Below are positions 53,978 to 62,537 of a DNA stretch of 64,000 nucleotides, piece by piece (the first letter of the stretch is position 1; every line of letters starts with the position of its first letter). The stretch comes from Treponema_I sp045599005. GTDB lineage: Bacteria; Spirochaetota; Spirochaetia; Treponematales; Treponemataceae. The notes under the pieces were generated by a model, which saw only the letters and a program-made list of their open reading frames with translations, had not been told where the DNA came from and searched no databases. Position numbers and translations under genes: made by a program. Where the stretch lies: assembly GCA_045599005.1 (NCBI GenBank), contig JAZRVF010000026.1, forward strand, positions 1 through 64,000, written 5' to 3'.

Positions 53978-55624
53978 ATGTACGGAAATTACTTGGACGA
54001 AGCTGCAAAAATCGTTGCAGAAAAACGTGAAGAAAATATCAAATTTGAACATGTTCGCCTTACAGCAGATGAAAAAGATCAGATTCTGGCAGAATATCAT
54101 CCCGACCGCATCACAAGCGAATTTGAAGAACTGAAGATCGGTCCCAACAAAGGACAGAAAGCTCCGATTCAGCTTGCTGAGATGCTGCAGGCAAAACCCC
54201 GTATTGAGCCCGAGCACATTGATCTGGAACATGTTGATTATGAAGCAGATGTTCTTGTTATCGGTGGCGGTGGAGCAGGTACATCTGCTGCAATCATGGC
54301 TTCAGAAGCCGGTGCAAAAGTTCTGCTCGCAACAAAACTGCGCGTAGGTGATGCAAACACAATGATGGCAGAGGGTGGTATCCAGGCTGCTGACAAACCC
54401 AATGACTCACCTGCACAGCATTATCTTGACTGTTTCGGTGGCGGTCACTTTGACGGAAAACCTGAGCTGGTATATACACTTACAAACAATGCTCCCAAAT
54501 GTATCAAATGGCTGAACGAACTGGGTGTTGAGTTTGATAAGGAAGCGGACGGAACAATGGTTACCACACATGGTGGTGGAACAAGCCGCAAGAGAATGCA
54601 TGCCTGTAAAGACTATTCCGGTGCAGAGATCATGCGCACACTCCGCGATGAAGTTTTCAACCGTCCTGACAAAATCACTGTAGTTGATTTTACCGCTGCA
54701 ATCGAAATCATCAAAGATGACAAAGGAAATGCCTGCGGTGCTGTTCTCCAGAACCTGGAGACAAATGAAGTTCGCATCGCAAAAGCAAAAGTTGTGATTC
54801 TTGCGACAGGTGGTGCAGGACGTATGCACTATCAGGGATTCCCCACTTCAAACCACTACGGAGCAACAGCTGACGGTCTTGTAATGGCTTACCGCGCCGG
54901 TGCAAAACTTCTGTATCAGGATTCACTCCAGTATCATCCTACTGGTGCCGCATATCCTACACAGATTCTCGGAAAACTGGTAACAGAAAAAGTCCGTTCT
55001 CTTGGTGCAAAACTGATCAACAAAGACGGTGAGGTTTACATTCATCCTCTTGAAACACGTGACGTAAACGCTTCCGGTATCATCAAGGAAGTTCGCAACG
55101 GCCGTGGTGTAAAGAATGACGTTCAGGAAGCTGTATGGCTTGATACTCCGATGATTGAGATCATCCACGGTGAAGGAACAATCCTTAAATCAATTCCTGC
55201 AATGTACAATATGTTCATCAAATACGGAATTGATATCCGCAAGGAGCCGATTCTTGTTTACCCCACACTCCATTATCAGAATGGTGGTGTAGAAATCAAC
55301 AAGACCTGTCATACAAACGTTTCAAACCTTCTGGTTGCCGGTGAGGCTTCCGGTGGTGTTCACGGAACAAACCGTCTGATGGGTAACTCTCTGCTGGACG
55401 TTGTTGTATTTGGACGTGAAGCTGGTATTGAAGCTGGAAAAATGTTCAAAGATATTGAACTGGCAGATACCAAGAAAATGAACCTGGATCACGTAAAAGC
55501 TTTTGAGAAGGAACGTGAGGCTGCAGGAATCACAGGTGATGTTGTATCACCCAAAGTTCTGCCCAGCTACACACACGGAAACAAAGAGTTTGAAAAATCT
55601 CCTTTCCCCGGAGCTTCAAAGTAA
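53978..55624 (+). CDS. frdA: Soluble fumarate-reductase-like flavoprotein subunit
   Basis: 548 residues. An N-terminal extension of ~88 residues precedes the FAD motif VLVIGGGGAGTSAAIMA (Gly96-Gly101). Fumarate-site residues of the FrdA/FccA family are present: His320 in HPTG, Arg361 in TRDVNAS (proton-donor Arg), His462 and Arg466 in GGVHGTNRLMGNSLLD. The position that carries covalent FAD in quinone-linked enzymes (His in SHTVAAQGG) is Asn127 in ANTMMAEGG, so FAD should be non-covalent, as in NadB. No signal peptide, so cytoplasmic. L-aspartate oxidase is an alternative fold relative, but the frdB neighbour and lack of nadA/C argue for fumarate reductase. Confidence 0.85.
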   Translation: MYGNYLDEAAKIVAEKREENIKFEHVRLTADEKDQILAEYHPDRITSEFEELKIGPNKGQKAPIQLAEMLQAKPRIEPEHIDLEHVDYEADVLVIGGGGAGTSAAIMASEAGAKVLLATKLRVGDANTMMAEGGIQAADKPNDSPAQHYLDCFGGGHFDGKPELVYTLTNNAPKCIKWLNELGVEFDKEADGTMVTTHGGGTSRKRMHACKDYSGAEIMRTLRDEVFNRPDKITVVDFTAAIEIIKDDKGNACGAVLQNLETNEVRIAKAKVVILATGGAGRMHYQGFPTSNHYGATADGLVMAYRAGAKLLYQDSLQYHPTGAAYPTQILGKLVTEKVRSLGAKLINKDGEVYIHPLETRDVNASGIIKEVRNGRGVKNDVQEAVWLDTPMIEIIHGEGTILKSIPAMYNMFIKYGIDIRKEPILVYPTLHYQNGGVEINKTCHTNVSNLLVAGEASGGVHGTNRLMGNSLLDVVVFGREAGIEAGKMFKDIELADTKKMNLDHVKAFEKEREAAGITGDVVSPKVLPSYTHGNKEFEKSPFPGASK

Positions 55625-55661
55625 AAAGCGGCTGTGTCCATTCAGAGCACAGTGAATAAAA

Positions 55662-55728
55662 AACCCCGGAAGTGAACAATATGAAGTGAACTTCATTACA
55701 TGTCCTGCTTCCGGGGTTATTTTTTTTC
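55662..55728. terminator. Bidirectional terminator between frdA and xylanase gene
   Basis: AACCCCGGAAG pairs with CTTCCGGGGTT; an inner GAAGT/ACTTC hairpin is also present. ATTTTTTTT follows on the plus strand and TTTTTTA on the minus strand, so it can serve both convergent genes. A second hairpin, CGGGACTT/AAGTCCCG (55728-55760), lies nearer the xylanase stop. Confidence 0.88.
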
Positions 55729-55770
55729 CGGGACTTATGATCATGTCATCACAAGTCCCGTTCAAACAGA

Positions 55771-58710
55771 TCAGAATGCCGAACTTTCTTCCATCGTCAG
55801 AGGATGAATGATCAGATTGTCTGCATAAAGATCTGAAGTTCCGTCAGTCTCGAAATAGACAGTGAGTGTCTGCATGTCATTTGGGAGACGGACAACCGTA
55901 GAAACTGTCTTGTACTTACCTGGCACGGAAGCTTCCCGGAGATAATTTGGCCAGAGATCAGCGATATCACCGGAAAGCACGATTGTGCTGTCATCAGTCT
56001 TGATGTCTGCAGAAATTTTCACTTCCCGTCCAAGATAGGCAGAAACATCAAAAGCAATTCCATAGTAGCTTTCGGCACGGTTCTTCAGAATTGCGGCTCT
56101 GTTTCCGTTTTCTTCAGTAATCTCCAATGTCCCGGCTCCTCCCCATCTTGTGGTGAAGAATCCGTCACTGTCGCATGTATAGACAAGGTCAGCAACTGAA
56201 ACTGAGAAATCATCAATTAAAAGATCTGCGGATCCCTCTGTCTCAATGAAAAGCTGTGCAGAACTTAAAGTATTGGGAACAGAGATTGAAGCCTCAACAA
56301 GTTTCCAGCCGGAGCCGGCAATGCTTTTCTCAACACGTGATGAATCAAGACCGTCAATTCCAAAGGCGACTGCACTGTCTGCGGATTTAACCATGAAAGA
56401 AACCGCAATGTTATATCCGATGTATTTTGAGACATCTGTGCAGATTGTGGCATCCTTTGAACTTCTTGTGACAAGGAGAGAACTGTTTCCAGATGTTCTG
56501 TCAGCACCTGTGACTGTCAGTGATGGAACATGTCCGGATCCGCGGGCTTTGAAAACATGGTTTGAACTTTCAAAAGACTCTCTGATGCCCACCAGTTTGA
56601 CCTGCACATCATCAAGCATGATGTCTGCAGTACCGTTGGTCTCGTAGTAAAGTCTGAGGCTGTTCATGTCAGCAGGAACTGAATATGTTCCGGTAATGCG
56701 GTGCCATCCGGAATCTCCGCACTGGACTTTGACAATGTTTGGCCAGACGCCGTCAATGTCAGCGGTAAGTGTCACAGTCTCGTCACTGGTGCGTACCCAT
56801 GCGCTGATGCAGATTGTCTGTCCTGCAAAGCGGGAAACATCAAAAGATGCGCCGTTCCATGAAGCGGTTCTGCCGGAAACGAGAAGGGCTCCGTTACCTC
56901 TGCATGAATCCTCTGTGAGTGTCAGCACAGAATCACCCCGACGCATGAAACCGGAGTTCTCTGCAGTACCGGCATCAAAAGATGCATAGAAATCAGAGAA
57001 ATCAGGTTTTTCAAATTCAGGCTCAGGCAATGCTTCTCCGGTGATTGCAGATACAACAGCCTGGAAAGCCATTTTTGTGGAAAGGTCACCATTGAAAAGC
57101 AGAGGACTGGATTCCTTTTTCCATGAATTGTCATCAGTAAGACCCCAGAGAGTCACAGCAGTAAGATTTGCGCCGTCTTTTCTGGCCTCGATAAGTCTTG
57201 AGAAAAGCTGATTATAGAAAACAGCCTGGTAATAATCCGCGTTGGCTCCTGTAGAAGTCTGGGCAACATCCAGCTCGGTAATATTGATTTCGTCCACAAC
57301 TGCGTCATAGCGTCTGAGAGCTGTGATGATTGTATCGATATTTGTGTTGTCACTCAGGTGACTCTGCATACCCATTCCGTCAATCAGGCCTTCCGCGGTG
57401 ATTGAATGGCCGTTGTTGTATTCAGTCAGCAGTTTGATGATTGCAGAGCATTTGCTGTCCTGGAATTCGTTGTAATCATTGTAGAAAAGTTTTGGAAGAA
57501 CAGTATTTCCTCCATAAACATCATTGAACCGAGCGGCATATCTTTCTGAACTGGTCCGTGCATATTTGAAAGCCCAGTACACAAAATCACTTCCGATTGT
57601 CCTATACCAGTAACTGTCACGGAGATTCCATTCGTTTGCACCAGGTTCAACAGCCTCGTTAACAACATCCCAGGCTGTGATCACATCTGCATAACCGTTT
57701 TTGTACATATAGAACATCACGCTGTCAATGTAGCTTTTCATGCGGTCAAGCATGACTTCGCGTGATACAAGGCAATCCGGATCAAGAGCTGATCCCTTGT
57801 AAACTGGTCTGTAATCTTTGCAGAAAACGGCATCAGGACACTGGGAGTGCCACACAAGGACGTGACCGCGGACTTTGATTCCGTTTTCCTTTGCCCAGTC
57901 AAGCATTTCCTTTGCAGAAGGGTCAATCACGAAAGGCAGATAGGATTCAGTTGCGTCAGGTGACTGATAACCCATGTTAGTGTCAGGTTTAAGCTCATTT
58001 CCAAAAGTGATTCCCTTGAACTGCTCAAGAATCAGTTTCTCCTTAGCCGGATTACCGATCTCGCTGAGCTGATTGTATCCACCCCAATGGCTCAGGGCTT
58101 CACATGCAACGTTGACCGCAAAGTAATCATCGTAAAGATCTTTAAGGGCAACAAAAGACGATGTGTCCACATAAGTTAAACCGGCGGCCTTGGAACCTGT
58201 TCCTGTGACACAGACATCGTCAAGCAGATAGCTGAGACCTTCGGCGGCTTCAAAATAAAGGACAGCAGATGTGGCATCAGCAGGAATCTCGAAAACCCTG
58301 TAATTGGTGATCTCGGTCCATTCTGTTCCTTTTACGGCAACCGACCCGATCTGATTGTATGAGTCACCGGCACCTGTAGTGGTTTTGACAGTGGCCATGA
58401 TGGTGTTGTCAGCACCATCCGAAACACCGTAGGCGGCAACTTTTGCAGAAAGAACTACATCACCGCCGATAAAATCGTTCAGGTTGTATGAATACCCGAA
58501 ATAATTGGCGGTTCTGTCAGAAACAAGAAGAGCCCTGGAACTGTCGGGTCCTTCGTCAACGAGGCTGAAAGTCGGATTTCCGAACTTGGAGCCCATAATC
58601 TGACCCTCACCGGTCAGAGCATCAAAGTTTTCCGTGATTTCTGCACCCCAGGCGCAGCACATACAGAAAACAAGTCCCAGTAAAATGGAAACAAACAGAG
58701 ATTTTTTCAT
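55771..58710 (-). CDS. GH10 endo-1,4-beta-xylanase with four carbohydrate-binding-like modules
   Basis: 979 residues. Signal peptide MKKSLFVSILLGLVFCMCC then AWGAE. A CBM4/9/22-like beta-sandwich is at ~24-170. The GH10 domain is at ~190-575: GNELKPDTNMGYQSPD, RGHVLVWHSQCPD, acid/base Glu352 in WDVVNEAVEP and nucleophile Glu479 in NITELDVAQ. Three more modules of ~130 residues follow (about 590-720, 722-850, 852-970), each ending in a 'YFETDGTADLLLDD'-type strand. Exported; it degrades xylan outside the cell or on the surface. It stands alone, divergent from rpsL. The three C-terminal modules are related to one another and to the N-terminal one, suggesting duplication. Confidence 0.93.
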   Translation of the reverse strand: MKKSLFVSILLGLVFCMCCAWGAEITENFDALTGEGQIMGSKFGNPTFSLVDEGPDSSRALLVSDRTANYFGYSYNLNDFIGGDVVLSAKVAAYGVSDGADNTIMATVKTTTGAGDSYNQIGSVAVKGTEWTEITNYRVFEIPADATSAVLYFEAAEGLSYLLDDVCVTGTGSKAAGLTYVDTSSFVALKDLYDDYFAVNVACEALSHWGGYNQLSEIGNPAKEKLILEQFKGITFGNELKPDTNMGYQSPDATESYLPFVIDPSAKEMLDWAKENGIKVRGHVLVWHSQCPDAVFCKDYRPVYKGSALDPDCLVSREVMLDRMKSYIDSVMFYMYKNGYADVITAWDVVNEAVEPGANEWNLRDSYWYRTIGSDFVYWAFKYARTSSERYAARFNDVYGGNTVLPKLFYNDYNEFQDSKCSAIIKLLTEYNNGHSITAEGLIDGMGMQSHLSDNTNIDTIITALRRYDAVVDEINITELDVAQTSTGANADYYQAVFYNQLFSRLIEARKDGANLTAVTLWGLTDDNSWKKESSPLLFNGDLSTKMAFQAVVSAITGEALPEPEFEKPDFSDFYASFDAGTAENSGFMRRGDSVLTLTEDSCRGNGALLVSGRTASWNGASFDVSRFAGQTICISAWVRTSDETVTLTADIDGVWPNIVKVQCGDSGWHRITGTYSVPADMNSLRLYYETNGTADIMLDDVQVKLVGIRESFESSNHVFKARGSGHVPSLTVTGADRTSGNSSLLVTRSSKDATICTDVSKYIGYNIAVSFMVKSADSAVAFGIDGLDSSRVEKSIAGSGWKLVEASISVPNTLSSAQLFIETEGSADLLIDDFSVSVADLVYTCDSDGFFTTRWGGAGTLEITEENGNRAAILKNRAESYYGIAFDVSAYLGREVKISADIKTDDSTIVLSGDIADLWPNYLREASVPGKYKTVSTVVRLPNDMQTLTVYFETDGTSDLYADNLIIHPLTMEESSAF

Positions 58711-58822
58711 TCTTTCGCTCCGAAAAAAAGATTATGTAACAAGGTTAAATCATGGAAAGAGGATTCTATATCAGGAAAAGAATTGATTTTTTATCCTTTT
58801 GAAGCATAAAGCAAGGATTCTA

Positions 58823-58852
58823 TTGACATTGCAATAATAAATTTGTTAGTCT
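58823..58852 (+). promoter_or_regulatory. rpsL promoter candidate
   Basis: Consensus TTGACA at 58823-58828 with a TG and a weak TAGTCT box at 58847-58852, spacer 18. The leader (~60 bases) contains a CCGG/CCGG hairpin and ends in TAGGAGAAAAG before the ATG. Confidence 0.5.
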
Positions 58853-58916
58853 GAAAATCCCTAAAATTGCAAAATTTTCCGGGGTGCTGACCGGATTTAT
58901 ATAGGAGAAAAGGCAG

Positions 58917-59291
58917 ATGCCTACAATTAATCAGTTGATTCGTCAGGGTCGTAAAACTGCTGCAAACAGAACTAAGTCTCCCGCGCTTCAGTCCTGCCCG
59001 CAGAAACGTGGAGTTTGTACCCGCGTTATGACAGTTACACCCAAAAAACCGAACTCAGCTCTTCGTAAAGTAGCTCGTGTTCGTTTGAGTAATGGTATTG
59101 AAGTTACTGCATACATTCCCGGTATCGGACATAACCTGCAGGAACACTCAGTAGTTCTTATCCGCGGTGGTCGTGTAAAAGACCTTCCTGGTGTACGCTA
59201 TCACATTATCCGCGGTACAAAAGATACTCTTGGTGTAGAAGACCGCAAACGCGGACGTTCTAAATATGGTGCCAAGAGACCTAAGGCATAA
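58917..59291 (+). CDS. rpsL: 30S ribosomal protein S12
   Basis: 124 residues. MPTINQLIRQGRK start, TPKKPNSALRKVARV and GGRVKDLPGVRYH are conserved; the two Lys residues where streptomycin-resistance changes usually arise are wild type. It is at the decoding centre of the small subunit. Followed by rpsG after 11 bases (str operon), but fusA is not next. Confidence 0.97.
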   Translation: MPTINQLIRQGRKTAANRTKSPALQSCPQKRGVCTRVMTVTPKKPNSALRKVARVRLSNGIEVTAYIPGIGHNLQEHSVVLIRGGRVKDLPGVRYHIIRGTKDTLGVEDRKRGRSKYGAKRPKA

Positions 59292-59302
59292 GGAGCAGAT
59301 TT

Positions 59303-59773
59303 ATGGGAAGAAAGAATAAAAGCATAAACCGTCCTTGTGTACCTGATCCCAGATACAACAGTGCAGTTGTGACAAAATTTGTTACACGCATGATGCTGGA
59401 TGGTAAAAAAGCAACAGCAATCCGCATTATCTATGAAGCGCTTGATGAACTCAAGGCAAAAACAGACAAAGATCCTTTGGAAGTTTTCCTGAAAGCTCTG
59501 GATAATGTAAAACCCCAGGTTGAAGTAAAATCACGCCGCGTGGGTGGTGCAACATATCAGGTGCCGATTGAAATCCGCGAAAGCCGCCGCGAGGCTCTGG
59601 CTATGCGCTGGGTAATCAATGCAGCACGCAGCAAGAGCGGTCACGGAATGGGTGAACGCCTTGCATCCGAACTTCTTGATGCTTACAACAACACAGGTAC
59701 AGCATACAAGAAAAAGGAAGAGACACACCGTATGGCAGAAGCAAACCGCGCGTTTGCACACTACCGCTGGTAG
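59303..59773 (+). CDS. rpsG: 30S ribosomal protein S7
   Basis: 156 residues. VTKFVTRMMLDGKKATA, VEVKSRRVGGATYQVPIE, RRE-ALAMRW and KKEETHRMAEANRAFAHYRW at the end are typical. It binds the 3' domain of 16S rRNA. AAGGAGCAG precedes the ATG. A terminator follows at once, so the unit is rpsL-rpsG. Confidence 0.97.
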   Translation: MGRKNKSINRPCVPDPRYNSAVVTKFVTRMMLDGKKATAIRIIYEALDELKAKTDKDPLEVFLKALDNVKPQVEVKSRRVGGATYQVPIEIRESRREALAMRWVINAARSKSGHGMGERLASELLDAYNNTGTAYKKKEETHRMAEANRAFAHYRW

Positions 59774-59780
59774 TTTTCAA

Positions 59781-59814
59781 AAAAGACATCCGTTTTCCGG
59801 GTGTCTTTTTTTTT
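59781..59814 (+). terminator. rpsLG terminator
   Basis: AAAAGACATCCG pairs with the CGGGTGTCTTTT side (small mismatch) and nine T end the run, 8 bases after the rpsG stop. Confidence 0.88.
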
Positions 59815-59868
59815 GTCCTTTTGAAAACAATGGAAAATCCTGCAGTCTATGCAAAAGATTGCAGGGAC

Positions 59869-59897
59869 TTGCACAAATTGTCTAAAATTGATATAAC
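59869..59897 (+). promoter_or_regulatory. Promoter for the tuf leader / RNA region
   Basis: TTGCAC (59869-59874), spacer 17, TATAAC (59892-59897). The start site would be near 59904, about 375 bases before tuf. Confidence 0.65.
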
Positions 59898-59902
59898 TAT
59901 AA

Positions 59903-60180
59903 GACCAATACCCTGTAAAAGGGGTTATTGTGGACTTCGGGTTCTTTGAGATTCAAGAGATGTTCATTAGACATCTGTTTTCCGTAAAACTGTGTGAGCA
60001 GCAGGTAAAACGGCCCGGACCATAAGGACTGGTTCTGGGTTCTTGATTGCTTAGAAGCCAAACCGGTCATCGAATGTAAATTTGATGGTGTTAGGTGGTT
60101 TCAGCATTGTGCAGACCGAACAAGATGGACTGCAAAAAGCTTATCCTAATCCCTTTCAATCCTCAAATTTACACTTAACC
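59903..60180 (+). ncRNA. Candidate structured RNA or long structured tuf leader
   Basis: About 280 bases without a coding frame, directly after a good promoter. The 5' end can fold as CCAATACCC with GGGTTATTG. Then come AGATGT/ACATCT, GCTT/AAGC and CATCGAAT/ATTTGATG. An 11-bp long-range helix pairs TGTAAATTTGA (60075-60085) with TCAAATTTACA (60163-60173); inside it TTAGG/CCTAA and TGCAG/CTGCA nest. I compared it by eye with tmRNA, 6S, RNase P and SRP RNA cores and saw no match. Either a stand-alone RNA or a leader controlling tuf. 60181-60279 holds nothing else clear except the ribosome site. Confidence 0.45.
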
Positions 60181-60279
60181 GTGTGTGTAGTTGAATGTTC
60201 TCTTTCTGTGGAAACGATGGCATTCTTTATATACAACACAAAAACTTTTTAAGTGCCTTTATTCTGTAAGGAGGATCAA

Positions 60280-61467
60280 ATGGCAAAGGAAAAGTTCGAA
60301 AGAACCAAACCGCACATGAACGTGGGTACCATCGGTCACGTTGACCATGGAAAGACTACACTTTCAGCGGCAATCACAATGCACTGTGCTAAAAAGTACG
60401 GTGACAAAGCACTGAAGTATGATGAAATTGATAATGCACCGGAAGAAAAAGCCCGTGGTATTACAATCAACACACGTCACCTTGAGTATCAGTCTGACAA
60501 ACGTCACTATGCTCACATCGACTGCCCCGGACATGCTGACTACATCAAAAACATGATCACCGGTGCTGCTCAGATGGACGGATCAATCCTCGTTGTTTCA
60601 GCTCCTGACTCAGTTATGCCCCAGACACGCGAACACATCCTGCTCGCACGCCAGGTTGGTGTACCGAAACTGATCGTATTCCTGAACAAAGTTGACCTTC
60701 TTGACGACCCCGACCTTCTGGAACTGGTTGAAGAAGAAGTTCGTGACGTTCTCGAATCATACGGATTCCCCCGTGACACACCTATCGTTAAAGGTTCTGC
60801 ATTCAAAGCTCTGGCTGACGGTGCAACAGCAGAAGATACAGCATGTATCGATGAACTGCTGGAGACAATGGACACATACTTTGACGATCCCGTACGTGAC
60901 CAGGATATGGCATTCCTGATGCCTATCGAAGATATCTTCACAATTTCTGGACGCGGTACTGTAGTAACAGGTCGTATCGAACGTGGTGTTATCAACATGA
61001 ACGATCCCGTTGAAATCGTTGGTATCCGCCCCACAGCATCTTCTGTTGTAACAGGTATCGAAATGTTCAACAAAATGCTGGATCAGGGTATGGCCGGTGA
61101 TAACGTTGGTATCCTTCTCCGCGGTATTGATAAGAAAGAAGTACAGCGCGGTCAGGTTCTGGCAAAACCCGGTTCAATCCACCCCCACACAAAATTCGAA
61201 GGACAGCTTTATGTTCTGTCTGCAGATGAAGGTGGACGCCACAGCCCGTTCTTCTCAGGATATCGCCCTCAGTCCTACTTCAGAACAACAGATATTACTG
61301 GAACAATTACACTTCCCGAAGGTGTAGACATGGTTAAGCCCGGTGACAATACAAAAGTTATCGGTGAACTTATCCACCCGGTTGCTATGGACAAAGGTTT
61401 GAAGTTTGCTATCCGCGAAGGTGGACGCACAATCGCTTCTGGTCAGGTAACTGAAATCATTGAATAA
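60280..61467 (+). CDS. tuf: Elongation factor Tu
   Basis: 395 residues from the ATG at 60280 (TAAGGAGG site); the frame upstream is not used. GTPase motifs GHVDHGKTT, EKARGITIN, DCPGHADYIKNM, FLNKVDLLDD and GSAFKAL are intact. It delivers aminoacyl-tRNA to the ribosome. Small departures from the usual text are SAPDSVMPQ (normally SAADGPMPQ) and PQSYFRTTD (normally PQFYFRTTD). fusA is absent from the position between rpsG and tuf. It probably heads the tuf-rpsJ-rplC-rplD-rplW-rplB operon, with a hairpin in the 54-base gap before rpsJ. Confidence 0.97.
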   Translation: MAKEKFERTKPHMNVGTIGHVDHGKTTLSAAITMHCAKKYGDKALKYDEIDNAPEEKARGITINTRHLEYQSDKRHYAHIDCPGHADYIKNMITGAAQMDGSILVVSAPDSVMPQTREHILLARQVGVPKLIVFLNKVDLLDDPDLLELVEEEVRDVLESYGFPRDTPIVKGSAFKALADGATAEDTACIDELLETMDTYFDDPVRDQDMAFLMPIEDIFTISGRGTVVTGRIERGVINMNDPVEIVGIRPTASSVVTGIEMFNKMLDQGMAGDNVGILLRGIDKKEVQRGQVLAKPGSIHPHTKFEGQLYVLSADEGGRHSPFFSGYRPQSYFRTTDITGTITLPEGVDMVKPGDNTKVIGELIHPVAMDKGLKFAIREGGRTIASGQVTEIIE

Positions 61468-61521
61468 TTTGTAATATGGACAGAGGTTCGGGTTCGCCCG
61501 GGCTTCTGTTTCGGAGGAAAA

Positions 61522-61830
61522 ATGGCGACCGAAAAAATTCGTGTCAGACTTCGCGCATTTGATGTGGAGTTAATCGATCAGAGTGCAAAAGCAATTGTAC
61601 AGACAGTACAGAAAGCCGGAGCAAAAGTATCTGGTCCCATACCGCTGCCAACCAGAATTAACAAGGTAACTGTACTGCGTTCACCTCACGTAAACAAAAA
61701 ATCACGTGAGCAGTTTGAAATGCGTACTCACAAACGCCTTATTGATATCATCGAACCTTCATCAGATGTAATGGATTCATTGATGAAGCTTGAGCTTCCT
61801 GCAGGCGTGGACGTAGAAATTAAACAGTAA
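61522..61830 (+). CDS. rpsJ: 30S ribosomal protein S10
   Basis: 102 residues. IRVRLRAFDVELIDQSAKAI, GPIPLPTRI and SREQFEMRTHKRLIDI are diagnostic. It is part of the 30S head and, as NusE, of antitermination complexes. A CGGAGG site precedes the ATG. Confidence 0.97.
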   Translation: MATEKIRVRLRAFDVELIDQSAKAIVQTVQKAGAKVSGPIPLPTRINKVTVLRSPHVNKKSREQFEMRTHKRLIDIIEPSSDVMDSLMKLELPAGVDVEIKQ

Positions 61831-61901
61831 TCCGAAAGGATACTAGAAACGGTACGGTCCCTAGGATCAAGGGATGACGGCCGATAAGGAGAACTATCAG
61901 A

Positions 61902-62522
61902 ATGAAAGGTCTGATTGCAAAAAAAGTGGGAATGACCCAGGTTTTTGACGAAGACGGAAACCTTACACCGGTAACCGTGATCCACGTAGAACCTAACAAA
62001 GTCATTGCCCTCAAGACAAAAGAAAACTGCGGCTATGACGCTGTTGTACTTGGTTTGGAAGATCTTAAGCCGAACAAAGTATCAAAGCCTTATGCAGGTC
62101 AGTTTTCAGAAGGAATTACTCCCAAACGTCATTTGAAAGAGTTTCGTGACTTCGAGAAAGACGTTGCGGTGGGTGATGAAGTAGGAATTGAACTTTTTGA
62201 AGGTGTCCGCTTCCTCGATGTTACAGCAACATCAAAAGGAAAGGGATTCCAGGGTGTTATGAAACGCTGGGGATTCCATGGTGGACGCGCTACTCACGGT
62301 TCAAAATTCCATCGTGAGCCGGGTGGTACCGGTATGAACACAACTCCGGGACATTGTTTTAAGAATGTTAAAATGCCTGGAAGAATGGGTTGTGATAAAG
62401 TAACAGTTCAGAACCTTAGAATCGTTAAAGTCGATCCTGAGCTGAATGTTGTGATGGTTCGCGGTGCTGTACCCGGGAATAAAGACTGTACGCTGATCGT
62501 TAAGTCCGCGGTAAAGAAATAA
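61902..62522 (+). CDS. rplC: 50S ribosomal protein L3
   Basis: 206 residues. MKGLIAKKVGMTQVFDEDG at the start, GFQGVMKRWGFHGGRATHGS and PGRMGCDKVTVQNL, which contains the Gln methylated in many bacteria, are typical. It contacts the peptidyl-transferase centre. GATAAGGAG precedes the ATG. Confidence 0.97.
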   Translation: MKGLIAKKVGMTQVFDEDGNLTPVTVIHVEPNKVIALKTKENCGYDAVVLGLEDLKPNKVSKPYAGQFSEGITPKRHLKEFRDFEKDVAVGDEVGIELFEGVRFLDVTATSKGKGFQGVMKRWGFHGGRATHGSKFHREPGGTGMNTTPGHCFKNVKMPGRMGCDKVTVQNLRIVKVDPELNVVMVRGAVPGNKDCTLIVKSAVKK

Positions 62523-62537
62523 CCTCGAGAGGAACGT

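Noticed and set aside
53978..55624. L-aspartate oxidase NadB
   Set aside because: Same flavoprotein family and also non-covalent FAD, but paired with an Fe-S fumarate-reductase subunit and not with nadA or nadC.
59903..60180. tmRNA, 6S RNA, RNase P RNA or SRP RNA
   Set aside because: No conserved cores (tRNA-like end and tag frame, open-promoter bubble, P4 core, GGAA tetraloop domain) could be found by eye.
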